In this document: positions 16,680 through 24,257 of the stretch, in pieces
Position numbering within the stretch: position 1 is the stretch's first letter
How the letters are laid out: the number at the start of each line of letters is the position of its first letter
Notes under the pieces: generated by a model
Seen by the model: the letters and a program-made list of their open reading frames with translations, nothing else
Told to the model about the DNA's origin: nothing
The model's database searches: none
DNA from: Bacteroides uniformis
Lineage (GTDB): Bacteria > Bacteroidota > Bacteroidia > Bacteroidales > Bacteroidaceae
Assembly: GCF_025147485.1 (NCBI RefSeq)
Contig: NZ_CP102263.1
Coordinates: 2,989,501-3,053,500, forward strand
DNA length: 64,000 bases
Direction of reading: 5' to 3'
Program-made: the position numbers and the translations under genes

Positions 16680-17354
16680 TTAATTAGCTGCCTCCGCATT
16701 CTTAATCATCTGTTCGCTGGCATACATATATACCTCTACGCGTCGGTTCTGGTCGGCAGACAGACTTTCGTCGTATTCGTTGTATCCCACGCCTTCCACT
16801 TTCTTGAACTGGGCCGGAGATACGCCGCAATCCTGCAAATAGTTCTCTACGGCATAGGCGCGGTTCTTGGAAACTTTCATGTTGGCTTCGTAAGTACCCA
16901 CTTTGTCGGTATGGCCGATGATGGCGATATCGGTTGTCGGGTCTTCCTTCAGAATCTGTGCGAGTTCGCGCAGGGAAGCCTTTGCCTCGTTGCTCAGTGC
17001 TGCGGAGTTGAAGCCGAAAAGAATACCTGCCGCAAAGGATACTTTGACAGCCGGCAAGCCGTTGGCATCCGTCACCTGCTCCACTTGGGCGCCTTCAATC
17101 TTGGCAGCTTCGGCAGCCTTCTTGTCCATCTTGTGTCCGATGGCAACGCCGGCACCCGTACCTACTGCAGCACCTACCGCAGCTCCAATGGCTGCCCCCT
17201 TGCCTTTACCTATCAGTCCGCCGATAATGGCACCTGCTGCTGCACCGGAGCCACCGCCGATTATTCCACCTTTGGCCTTGTTGTTCATTGTGCCGCAACT
17301 GCCCAGCAGCAATGCGCCGCACAAAAGTAATACTGTAAATTTCATCTTCTTCAT
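16680..17354 (-). CDS. OmpA family lipoprotein with glycine zipper
   Basis: A 224-aa envelope lipoprotein: signal peptide with lipobox LGSC (Cys 20), a glycine-zipper membrane-associating region (about residues 28-75, with GGxxGxxxGxxxG spacing), a linker and an OmpA C-terminal peptidoglycan-binding domain (about 110-215) with GHTDKVGTYEANMKVSKNRAYAV and ADQNRRVEVY motifs. It resembles YiaD-type proteins that tether an envelope layer to peptidoglycan. The acidic export signal seen in surface lipoproteins is absent after the Cys (GTMNN), so a periplasmic orientation is likely. Confidence 0.9.
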   Translation of the reverse strand: MKKMKFTVLLLCGALLLGSCGTMNNKAKGGIIGGGSGAAAGAIIGGLIGKGKGAAIGAAVGAAVGTGAGVAIGHKMDKKAAEAAKIEGAQVEQVTDANGLPAVKVSFAAGILFGFNSAALSNEAKASLRELAQILKEDPTTDIAIIGHTDKVGTYEANMKVSKNRAYAVENYLQDCGVSPAQFKKVEGVGYNEYDESLSADQNRRVEVYMYASEQMIKNAEAAN

Positions 17355-17394
17355 AACTCTTTTTCTTTAAAAGTTGACTTTATCTTTAATGTTG

Positions 17395-17402
17395 CAAATT
17401 TA
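17395..17402 (-). promoter_or_regulatory. -7 element upstream of the OmpA-like lipoprotein
   Basis: TAAATTTG on the minus strand, about 40 nt before the start codon. No TTTG is found at the matching -33 position. Confidence 0.45.
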
Positions 17403-17454
17403 TGTATATAATAACCATATTCTTCTTTCTAAAGTTCGCCAGTTCTGTCCTTTT

Positions 17455-18783
17455 TTAGAGAATTTTCCTTTTGATGAGGACGAACCAGGCTGTCAGTATA
17501 AGACCTTTGGCAACGGTCGTTCCACTTACTGCCCACCAGATGGCATCCACTCCCATACCCATGTGCACCAGCAATAACGCCACCGGAATACGCATGTAAT
17601 TGCATCCGATGCTGACAATGGCAGGCGGCACTGTCCGTCCCAGTCCGTAGAACACGCCCTGCATGGTAATTTCCATCATCATGAACATTTGCGAATAGCC
17701 GTCGATGCGGAGGAAATCTCCACCCACACGGTAGGCTTCGGCCTCGGGTACGAAGATAGAGAACACCTCGCTGCCGAAGAAGATGAACAGTAGTGAGCAG
17801 AGGCTTCCGAATACGCCCGTCATCCACATGGTGGTGCGCCATGCTTGCTTCACGCGCGACTTCTGCCCCGCGGCATAGTTCTGGGCGATGAACGTGCTCA
17901 GCCCCGTGGAGAATCCTTGCGAAGTATTCCAGGTGATGGCCTCGATTTGTCCGCCGGTGGTGAATGCCATCAGTCCGATGTGTCCTCCCTGCTCCGAGGC
18001 GGTGCGCGAGAGGAACATATTGACGAAGGCAAATAGCGTGTTCAGCGTAGCCACGGGCAGCCCGAGCTTGAAGATGCGCCGGGTGTACTTCTTTTTCAGC
18101 GGAACGATAAAGGAGAAACCTCCGAGCACGGCGCTTTTCCCCCGGAGCTTGTAGACGAAGATGCCGAATACTGTAGCTTCGGAAAGCCATGTGGCAAGTG
18201 CCGCGCCCACTGTTCCCCAACCGAAGCCGAAGATGAACAGAGGGTCGAGGACGATGTTCATTATCAGTCCCGTCCCGCTGATGTAGAACGGAATCTTGCT
18301 TCGTCCTGCCGCGTTGTAGATGCCCGTAAAGGCAGCGGAGAGAAAGATGAAAGGCAGTCCCGTCGACACGATGCGCAGATAAGTCACGGCGGCGTCCGTG
18401 ATATGCTGTTTCAGCTCGAAGATGTTCAGGATGGGGCGGGCGAAAAGAAAGAGCAGGCCTCCCCAGCAGACGGAGATGAGCAGGGCAATCGTAATGTTGT
18501 GCGAGGCAAAGCTGCGTGCGTCCTCTTCGCTGCGTGCACCGATGGACTGGCCTACGCTGACTTCGGCGCCCACTTTATTGAGCAAGGCGATGGAGCCGGA
18601 CATCCACGTCAGTATGCCTACCGCACCTACTGCAGCCATGGACTCACTGCCCAGACGCCCTACCCATGCCATGTCCGTCAGGCTGTAGGCCATCTGGATG
18701 AACGAGGTGGCCATGATGGGCATTGCCAGCGTGAAAAGCTGGCGGTTGATGGGGCCTTGTGTCAGATTCTTTGTTCCTTGCAC
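17455..18783 (-). CDS. MATE family efflux transporter
   Basis: A 442-aa cation-coupled multidrug/metabolite exporter with about twelve helices in two homologous halves. Family features are the N-terminal LTQGPINRQLFTLAMPIMATSFIQM, the D in SLTDMAWVGRLG, and the second-half region with NTSQGFSTGLSTFIAQNYAAG. A second, distinct MATE gene lies at 42270. Substrate is unknown. It is 33 bp downstream of the potD stop but likely transcribed separately or by read-through from pot. Confidence 0.92.
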   Translation of the reverse strand: MQGTKNLTQGPINRQLFTLAMPIMATSFIQMAYSLTDMAWVGRLGSESMAAVGAVGILTWMSGSIALLNKVGAEVSVGQSIGARSEEDARSFASHNITIALLISVCWGGLLFLFARPILNIFELKQHITDAAVTYLRIVSTGLPFIFLSAAFTGIYNAAGRSKIPFYISGTGLIMNIVLDPLFIFGFGWGTVGAALATWLSEATVFGIFVYKLRGKSAVLGGFSFIVPLKKKYTRRIFKLGLPVATLNTLFAFVNMFLSRTASEQGGHIGLMAFTTGGQIEAITWNTSQGFSTGLSTFIAQNYAAGQKSRVKQAWRTTMWMTGVFGSLCSLLFIFFGSEVFSIFVPEAEAYRVGGDFLRIDGYSQMFMMMEITMQGVFYGLGRTVPPAIVSIGCNYMRIPVALLLVHMGMGVDAIWWAVSGTTVAKGLILTAWFVLIKRKIL

Positions 18784-18815
18784 GTTGACGGGTTTTTAGG
18801 TAAACAATGTGTTGC

Positions 18816-20156
18816 TCATCCCCTTTTCCGCTTTCTGCGGAGACGGTGGCGGCGTTTCTGCTTGTACTTTCGTATCTTGGCATATACCAGCCAGATGAAG
18901 AGCAGACCGAAAACGGCGAAGATGAGCAGCACGATGCCTGTGTTGAGATTGTCACCTTTCACGCGGCTCCACATCTCGAGCACTAGTTCCGTGCGGTCGC
19001 CGAAGTCGCGTATCATGGCGCAACGTTCCACTACACAGCGGTCAGGGTACTGGACCGGGTCTATCTGCAGGCTGTCGGCTCCGGGCAGGGGGCCGAAGAA
19101 GTAGCTGAGGTCGGAGTGCACGTCGAGCGTGGTATCGGTCTTGGCCTCCATGATTTCCGGTGTGGCTACGGCGCTGACGTAGCCGATAGCATCCATGTTG
19201 CGCAGTGCCACGGAAGGCTGGCAGAGGTAGTTGATGAAATAGCTTGCCGCCTTCACGTTGCGGGCGTAGCGGGGGATTACCCAGCCGTCGTACCAGATGT
19301 TGCTGCCTTCGCGGGGGACGGTGTAGTCCAGTTCCACACCCACGGCATCGGCCTCCTCGATGGCCCAGACGGCATCGCCGCTCCAGGTGAAGTTAATCCA
19401 CGCCTTGTTCTTGGTCATCATTTCTTTGCCGAAGTCGGCTTCCCAGCCGGCGATGTTGGGTTTCATCTCCTTGAGGCGTTGCTCGGCCAGGGCGATGGCC
19501 TGCGGGGAGTTGTCGTTCATCAGTTGCTCTACTGTGACGGTGCTGTCGGCCAGCTCCCGGGCGTGGGCGTAGATGATGGCGGTACCGTAGGCATCGCGGT
19601 AGCTGTCCTTCATCAGTATTTTGCCTCGGTTCTTGGAGTCCCAGAGGATATCCCATGTGCCGGCCTCTTCGGCGGTAATAAACTTTTTGTTGAAGAGGAT
19701 GCCAGCGGTGCCCCACATGTAGGGTACGGCATAGTCCTCGGTCTGGCGTTCCGGTTGCGAGGTCTTGTTCAGCTCGTGGCGAATGTAGGGCGACACGTTG
19801 GGGATATAGTCCGGCGTGTGGCCGAAGTTGCGGTCGATGGGTAGCAGGAGGTCTTTGCGAAGCATACGTTCGATGATGTACTCCGAGGGGCATACGACGT
19901 CGAAGTCCTCGTGCCCGCGCTCAATTTTGGTGAGCATGATTTCGTTGATATCGAACACCTGGTAGATGATACGGAGGTCTTCGCCCGTCTGCTGCTTGTA
20001 CCAGTCGGGAAATTCGGCAAGCACATCTTCATCGATGTAGTCCGCCCAGTTGTATATCTTCAGTACACGGCTGCGCTCTTCTGTGGAGTTTCCACAAGAA
20101 GAGAGGAATGCGATACAGCACAGTAGAATCAGTATGTTTATTATCCTTTTCATCAT
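18816..20156 (-). CDS. potD: spermidine/putrescine-binding lipoprotein with C-terminal membrane anchor
   Basis: Extracytoplasmic solute-binding protein of the polyamine importer; about 446 aa. It has a lipobox LSSC (Cys 21), a PotD-like binding fold beginning KIYNWADYIDEDVL and containing MWGTAGILFN, INFTWSGDAVWAIEEA and SNIWYDGWVIP. After the fold comes an extra hydrophobic helix near the C-terminus (GIVLLIFAVFGLLFIWLVYA) and a very basic tail rich in K and R. That topology would fix it to the inner membrane with the tail in the cytoplasm. I start at ATG 20156; the longer frame to 20192 is made of repeat sequence. Confidence 0.9.
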   Translation of the reverse strand: MMKRIINILILLCCIAFLSSCGNSTEERSRVLKIYNWADYIDEDVLAEFPDWYKQQTGEDLRIIYQVFDINEIMLTKIERGHEDFDVVCPSEYIIERMLRKDLLLPIDRNFGHTPDYIPNVSPYIRHELNKTSQPERQTEDYAVPYMWGTAGILFNKKFITAEEAGTWDILWDSKNRGKILMKDSYRDAYGTAIIYAHARELADSTVTVEQLMNDNSPQAIALAEQRLKEMKPNIAGWEADFGKEMMTKNKAWINFTWSGDAVWAIEEADAVGVELDYTVPREGSNIWYDGWVIPRYARNVKAASYFINYLCQPSVALRNMDAIGYVSAVATPEIMEAKTDTTLDVHSDLSYFFGPLPGADSLQIDPVQYPDRCVVERCAMIRDFGDRTELVLEMWSRVKGDNLNTGIVLLIFAVFGLLFIWLVYAKIRKYKQKRRHRLRRKRKRG

Positions 20157-20167
20157 CTTGTTCTTGA

Positions 20168-20186
20168 CAATTGATAACTTATAACT
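20168..20186 (-). repeat. TAACTTATAACTCAT tract before potD
   Basis: The 41-bp gap between potC and potD contains ATAACTTATAACTCATCACTCA on the plus strand in short-period form, matching the tracts before cydA and cydB. Confidence 0.6.
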
Positions 20187-20197
20187 CATCACTCACA

Positions 20198-20989
20198 TCA
20201 ATCGTTTTTCGTCCGTTCGGCCCGCTTGTTGATTACAATCAGCAGCACCAGCACCGTCACGAAGATGATGGTGGAGAGTGGCCGCAGTTCCGGCGTCAGT
20301 CCACCTTTGCGCGCATCGGCGTAGATGTAGGTGGAGAGCGTTTCCAGCCCCTGGTTGCCGATGGTGAAGATGGTCACGGCAAAGTCGTCGATGGAGAGCG
20401 TGAAAGCAAGGATGAATCCGCTTATCATACCCGGAAATATCTCCGGAAGAATAACCTTGCGCAGTGCTTGGAACGGTGTGGCGCCCAGGTCGAGTGCCGC
20501 CTCGTAGACATTCTGGTTCATCTTTTTGAGCCGGGGCATTACGCTGAGCACCACGTAGGGCGTGCAGAAAGTGATGTGTGCCAGTACCACTGTGGTGAAT
20601 CCTTGCGATATGCCGAAGCTGACGAACAGCAGGAACAGCGACACACCGGTGATAATGTCTGCATTCATCATCGGGATGGCATTGGCGAAGTTCATTACCT
20701 GCCGTGTGCGCGAGCGCAGATTGAAGATGCCGATAGCTGCAATGCTGCCCAGCGCCGTGCTGGCGGTGGCAGCAAGCAGGGCAATGGCGAATGTGTTCCA
20801 GATAGCATTCATCAGCGAGTGGTGCATCCCGCCCGTAAACAAGGAGCTGTACAGCTTGGTGGAGAACCCCGTCCAGTTGCCCAGCACCTTTGCCTCCGTG
20901 AAGGAGAATATCATAATAATTAAGATGGGCGAGTAGAGCAACGCCAGCAGCAGCCACAAGTAGCCGCGGGTTAAGATTCGTGTCATCAT
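20198..20989 (-). CDS. potC: spermidine/putrescine ABC transporter permease PotC
   Basis: A 263-aa inner-membrane permease with six helices and the BPD_transp EAA loop (EAALDLGATPFQALRKVILPEI) that docks onto PotA. It overlaps the potB stop by 4 bp (ATGA). Together with PotB it forms the translocation pore of the importer. Confidence 0.93.
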   Translation of the reverse strand: MMTRILTRGYLWLLLALLYSPILIIMIFSFTEAKVLGNWTGFSTKLYSSLFTGGMHHSLMNAIWNTFAIALLAATASTALGSIAAIGIFNLRSRTRQVMNFANAIPMMNADIITGVSLFLLFVSFGISQGFTTVVLAHITFCTPYVVLSVMPRLKKMNQNVYEAALDLGATPFQALRKVILPEIFPGMISGFILAFTLSIDDFAVTIFTIGNQGLETLSTYIYADARKGGLTPELRPLSTIIFVTVLVLLIVINKRAERTKND

Positions 20990-21759
20990 ATCACACCTCC
21001 GCTTTCATTCGATGCCCCGTCCTCCTCGTTGGTAAAGAGGATGGTGATGCCTATCAGCAGCAGCATGATGAGCGAGAGGGCGGCACCGTAGTTCCACATT
21101 CCGTTGTAAATATTCTCTTGCACCGTGGTGCCGAACAGTTTGATGTTGTTCATTGTCAGCAACTCGGCAATGGCAAAGGTAGAAACCGTAGGCATAAACA
21201 CCATCACTATGCCGCTCATCACTCCCGGCATGGAGAGCGGCAGAATCACCTTGCCGAATACGCGGGTAGGAGAGGCTCCCAAGTCCTGCGCAGCCTCAAT
21301 CAGATTGTGGTCCATCTTCTGAAGGGTGTTGTAAATGGGGTATATCATGAACGGCAGGAAGTTGTAGACCATACCGAACACAAGGGCACCTTCGCCCAGC
21401 GGCAGGTTCAGGAAGTCGAACAGCGCCACTGTGGCAAGCGTACGTATCAAGATATTCACCCACATGGGGAGGATGAACAGCACCACCATGGTGCGTGAGG
21501 TGTTGAATTGCTTCTGGCTCAGGATATACGCTGCCGGATAGCCCAGCAGCAGGCAGACCAGCGTGGTGATAACGGCTATTCCGATGGAGTAGACAAACGT
21601 GTTCATCGCTTCGGGGTGCATCATGAACTTGCGGAAGTTGGCCAACGTAAACGCCCCTCCGTCGTCCGTAAAGGCATAGAGCACGATGAGCAGCAGCGGT
21701 ACTATGACAAATACAAGCAGAAACAGCGCGTAGGGTACCGTCCAGTTGCGCCGGCGCAT
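20986..21759 (-). CDS. potB: spermidine/putrescine ABC transporter permease PotB
   Basis: A 257-aa permease with six helices and an EAA loop (EAAQDLGASPTRVFGKVILPLSMPG). The frame extends to a TTG at 21813 overlapping potA by 38 bp, but the ATG at 21759 gives MRRRNWTVPYALFLL, a typical basic start directly before the first helix, and lies 16 bp after the potA stop; I choose it. It overlaps potC. Confidence 0.92.
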   Translation of the reverse strand: MRRRNWTVPYALFLLVFVIVPLLLIVLYAFTDDGGAFTLANFRKFMMHPEAMNTFVYSIGIAVITTLVCLLLGYPAAYILSQKQFNTSRTMVVLFILPMWVNILIRTLATVALFDFLNLPLGEGALVFGMVYNFLPFMIYPIYNTLQKMDHNLIEAAQDLGASPTRVFGKVILPLSMPGVMSGIVMVFMPTVSTFAIAELLTMNNIKLFGTTVQENIYNGMWNYGAALSLIMLLLIGITILFTNEEDGASNESGGVI

Positions 21760-21775
21760 GAAGAAATGGGATAAC

Positions 21776-23182
21776 TTATTGAGCACTTCCTTCCTTATTA
21801 AGAGATTGAACAATCCGTATATTTTGAGGGGCGATGGTGATACCTACGCGGTCGCCGTCGTCCCACACGTCGTTGGTGTCGACAAAGATGTCTTCGTCCC
21901 AGTCCGTAAACACGGTCAGGTGGTAATGGTTCCCTTTGTAGAGGATGAATTTCACTTCACCCGTCAGACGGCCGTCCTCTTCGTTGTCTTCGAGGATGAC
22001 GTGCTGGAAGTCTACTTCCACTTGCACGGCGCTGCCCGGCTCGATGCCCTGCACGGGGAGGCACTCGAAGTTACAGCCCAGGAAGTCTACGTGCGTCTCG
22101 TCCACCAGCTTTCCCTCGAAGGTGTTGCAGGTGCGTTCCTTCTTCATCACGTGGATGTCGAAGGGTTTCACCAGCAGGCCGACTTCGCGTCCTGCCTCGA
22201 AGGCATGGTAGTCCTGCACCATCAGCTCGTAGCCTTCGCGCGTCTGCACCAGCATTTCGTAGTGTACGCCTTTAAAGATGCAGCTGGTTACGGTCCCCGT
22301 CAGCTGTGCGGCGTCGGATACATCGAAGATGTAGATGTCTTCGGGGCGAATCACTACGTCTACCTGCATCTGCTCGCCAAATCCCGTGTCCACGCATTCA
22401 AATTCGTGTCCGCAGAAGGTGACGGCTTTATCCTTTATCATAACTCCGTTCAAGATGTTGCTTTCACCAATGAAGTCTGCTACGAAGGAGTTGATGGGTT
22501 CGTTGTAGATGTCCGTCGGCACGCCTATTTGCTGGATGCGTCCTTCGCTCATCACGACGATGGTATCGCTCAAGGTCAGTGCCTCTTCCTGGTCGTGGGT
22601 CACATATACGAAGGTGATGCCCAGCTTCTGGTGCATCTCCTTTAGCTCCATCTGCATGTCCTTGCGCATTTTTAGGTCCAGGGCGGCAAGGGGTTCGTCC
22701 AGTAGCAGCACTTCGGGTTCGTTGACGATGGCTCGGGCAATGGCTACGCGCTGTTGCTGCCCGCCGGAGAGGGAGTCTACGTCGCGGTCCTCATAGTCCG
22801 TCATGCCCACCATGCGCAGGGCTTGCTTTACCTTCTTCTCGATGGTGGCACCGGGCAGCTTCTTCAGCTTCAGCCCGAAGGCAATGTTGTTGAACACGTT
22901 GAGGTGGGGGAAGAGGGCGTACTTCTGGAACACGGTGTTTACCGGACGCTTGTGCGGCGGTGTCTGTGTGATGTCCTTTCCGGCAATGGTTATCACTCCT
23001 TCCGAGGCTGTCTGAAAGCCTGCAATGAGGCGCAACAGAGTTGTCTTTCCGCAGCCGGACGGTCCCAGTATTGTTACAAACTCGCCCTTACGGACAGACA
23101 AATTCACATCATTCAGCACGGCCTTATCTCCGAAAAATTTCGATACGTGCTCCACACCGATGATGCAATCGGACTTTTGCAT
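21776..23182 (-). CDS. potA: spermidine/putrescine ABC transporter ATP-binding protein with two TOBE-like regions
   Basis: ATPase of the polyamine importer. Residues 1-235 hold the nucleotide-binding domain: Walker [11 protein letters not shown]-loop VFQKYALFP, signature [14 protein letters not shown], Walker [14 protein letters not shown]-switch THDQEEA. The rest is a regulatory extension, and at 468 aa the protein is about 90 residues longer than Escherichia coli PotA. The extension appears to contain two copies of an OB-like unit: one near residues 240-330 ([11 protein letters not shown]) and one near 340-460 ([13 protein letters not shown]). The first gene of the operon, with a -7 element at 23278-23285. 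Confidence 0.93.
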   Translation of the reverse strand: MQKSDCIIGVEHVSKFFGDKAVLNDVNLSVRKGEFVTILGPSGCGKTTLLRLIAGFQTASEGVITIAGKDITQTPPHKRPVNTVFQKYALFPHLNVFNNIAFGLKLKKLPGATIEKKVKQALRMVGMTDYEDRDVDSLSGGQQQRVAIARAIVNEPEVLLLDEPLAALDLKMRKDMQMELKEMHQKLGITFVYVTHDQEEALTLSDTIVVMSEGRIQQIGVPTDIYNEPINSFVADFIGESNILNGVMIKDKAVTFCGHEFECVDTGFGEQMQVDVVIRPEDIYIFDVSDAAQLTGTVTSCIFKGVHYEMLVQTREGYELMVQDYHAFEAGREVGLLVKPFDIHVMKKERTCNTFEGKLVDETHVDFLGCNFECLPVQGIEPGSAVQVEVDFQHVILEDNEEDGRLTGEVKFILYKGNHYHLTVFTDWDEDIFVDTNDVWDDGDRVGITIAPQNIRIVQSLNKEGSAQ

Positions 23183-23277
23183 AAGCGTCTTTTACTTTAT
23201 CCAAACGAATTAAACAAATCTCAGAAGAAAGCTGAAATAAAATCAAAACAGTTTCTCGGGCTTTCAAAAAGCGGGTG

Positions 23278-23285
23278 CAAAGTTA
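23278..23285 (-). promoter_or_regulatory. -7 element upstream of potABCD
   Basis: TAACTTTG on the minus strand followed by C; predicted leader of about 90 nt. No matching -33 TTTG. Confidence 0.45.
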
Positions 23286-23354
23286 CATAATTTATCGGGA
23301 TTTTTCGCCTTACTCTAAAATTCATTATTCCTATGAAGTTAAAATAATAAGTAA

Positions 23355-23362
23355 TACCTTTG
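23355..23362 (+). promoter_or_regulatory. -7 element upstream of the SDR gene
   Basis: TACCTTTG, about 26 nt before the first predicted start codon; -33 element not recognisable. Confidence 0.4.
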
Positions 23363-23392
23363 TTGGCAGTATTGATATTAAAACTTAATAAC

Positions 23393-24157
23393 ATGATGGA
23401 AAAGAAGATTGTACTCATCACCGGAGCCTCCTCGGGAATAGGGGAAGGCTGCGCGCGTAAATTTGCCATGAACGGTTACCGGCTTATACTCAATGGCCGT
23501 AATGTGGAGAAACTGAATGCTGTAAAGAAAGAATTGTTGGAGAAATATGGAGCCGATGTGTATCTGCTTCCTTTCGATGTCCGCGACCGGCAGGCTGCCC
23601 ATGCCGCCCTCGAATCCCTTCCGGAGGAATGGAAGGCGGTAGACATACTGGTGAACAATGCCGGACTCGTCATTGGGGTGGACAAGGAACATGAAGGTAA
23701 CCTGGATGAATGGGACATTGTCATCGACACTAACGTGAAAGCCTTGCTTGCCATGACCCGCCTCGTGGTTCCCGGTATGGTGGAGCGAGGCCGTGGTCAC
23801 GTTATCAATATGGGGTCCATTGCCGGAGATTACGCTTATCCGGGAGGCAGTGTGTACTGTGCCTGCAAGGCTGCCGTCAAGGCCCTTTCCGACGGACTCC
23901 GCATCGACCTGGTGGATACCCCGATACGCGTAACGAATATCAAGCCGGGGTTGGTGGAAACCAATTTCTCCGTCGTCCGTTTCCGTGGTAACCGGGAGGC
24001 GGCCGATAATGTATATAAAGGTATACGCCCACTGACCGGCGACGATATAGCCGAAGTGGTCTATTTCGCCGCTGCCGTCCCCGAGCATATCCAGATTGCG
24101 GAAGTGCTGGTGATGCCTGCCAACCAAGCCACGGGGACAATTGTCAGCCGGAAATAG
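23393..24157 (+). CDS. SDR family NAD(P)-dependent oxidoreductase (YdfG-like)
   Basis: A 254-aa classical short-chain dehydrogenase with cofactor motif TGASSGIGEG near residue 12, NNAG near 88, catalytic Ser in MGSIAG and the YCACK pair (Tyr/Lys) near 157. The C-terminal NIKPGLVETNFS segment and the overall length are like YdfG/serine 3-dehydrogenases, which act on 3-hydroxy acids including serine and the malonic semialdehyde product of pyrimidine breakdown. The start is ATGATG at 23393; the longer frame would begin inside the promoter. Monocistronic by position. Confidence 0.88.
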   Translation: MMEKKIVLITGASSGIGEGCARKFAMNGYRLILNGRNVEKLNAVKKELLEKYGADVYLLPFDVRDRQAAHAALESLPEEWKAVDILVNNAGLVIGVDKEHEGNLDEWDIVIDTNVKALLAMTRLVVPGMVERGRGHVINMGSIAGDYAYPGGSVYCACKAAVKALSDGLRIDLVDTPIRVTNIKPGLVETNFSVVRFRGNREAADNVYKGIRPLTGDDIAEVVYFAAAVPEHIQIAEVLVMPANQATGTIVSRK

Positions 24158-24210
24158 AATTTGTATAAGGATATGATAAAATGATACTATTTTATCTTCG
24201 GGGAAACGCC

Positions 24211-24218
24211 TACATTTG
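24211..24218 (+). promoter_or_regulatory. -7 element upstream of the alpha-galactosidase
   Basis: TACATTTG followed by CG, about 40 nt before the start codon; weak -33 region. Confidence 0.45.
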
Positions 24219-24257
24219 CGCACAGCTAAATGAATATAGAATCTAAACAAGAAAAGC

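Noticed and set aside
21760..21813. TTG start of potB overlapping potA
   Set aside because: The overlap of 38 bp is unusual and the extra residues are not PotB-like; ATG 21759 sits right before the first helix.
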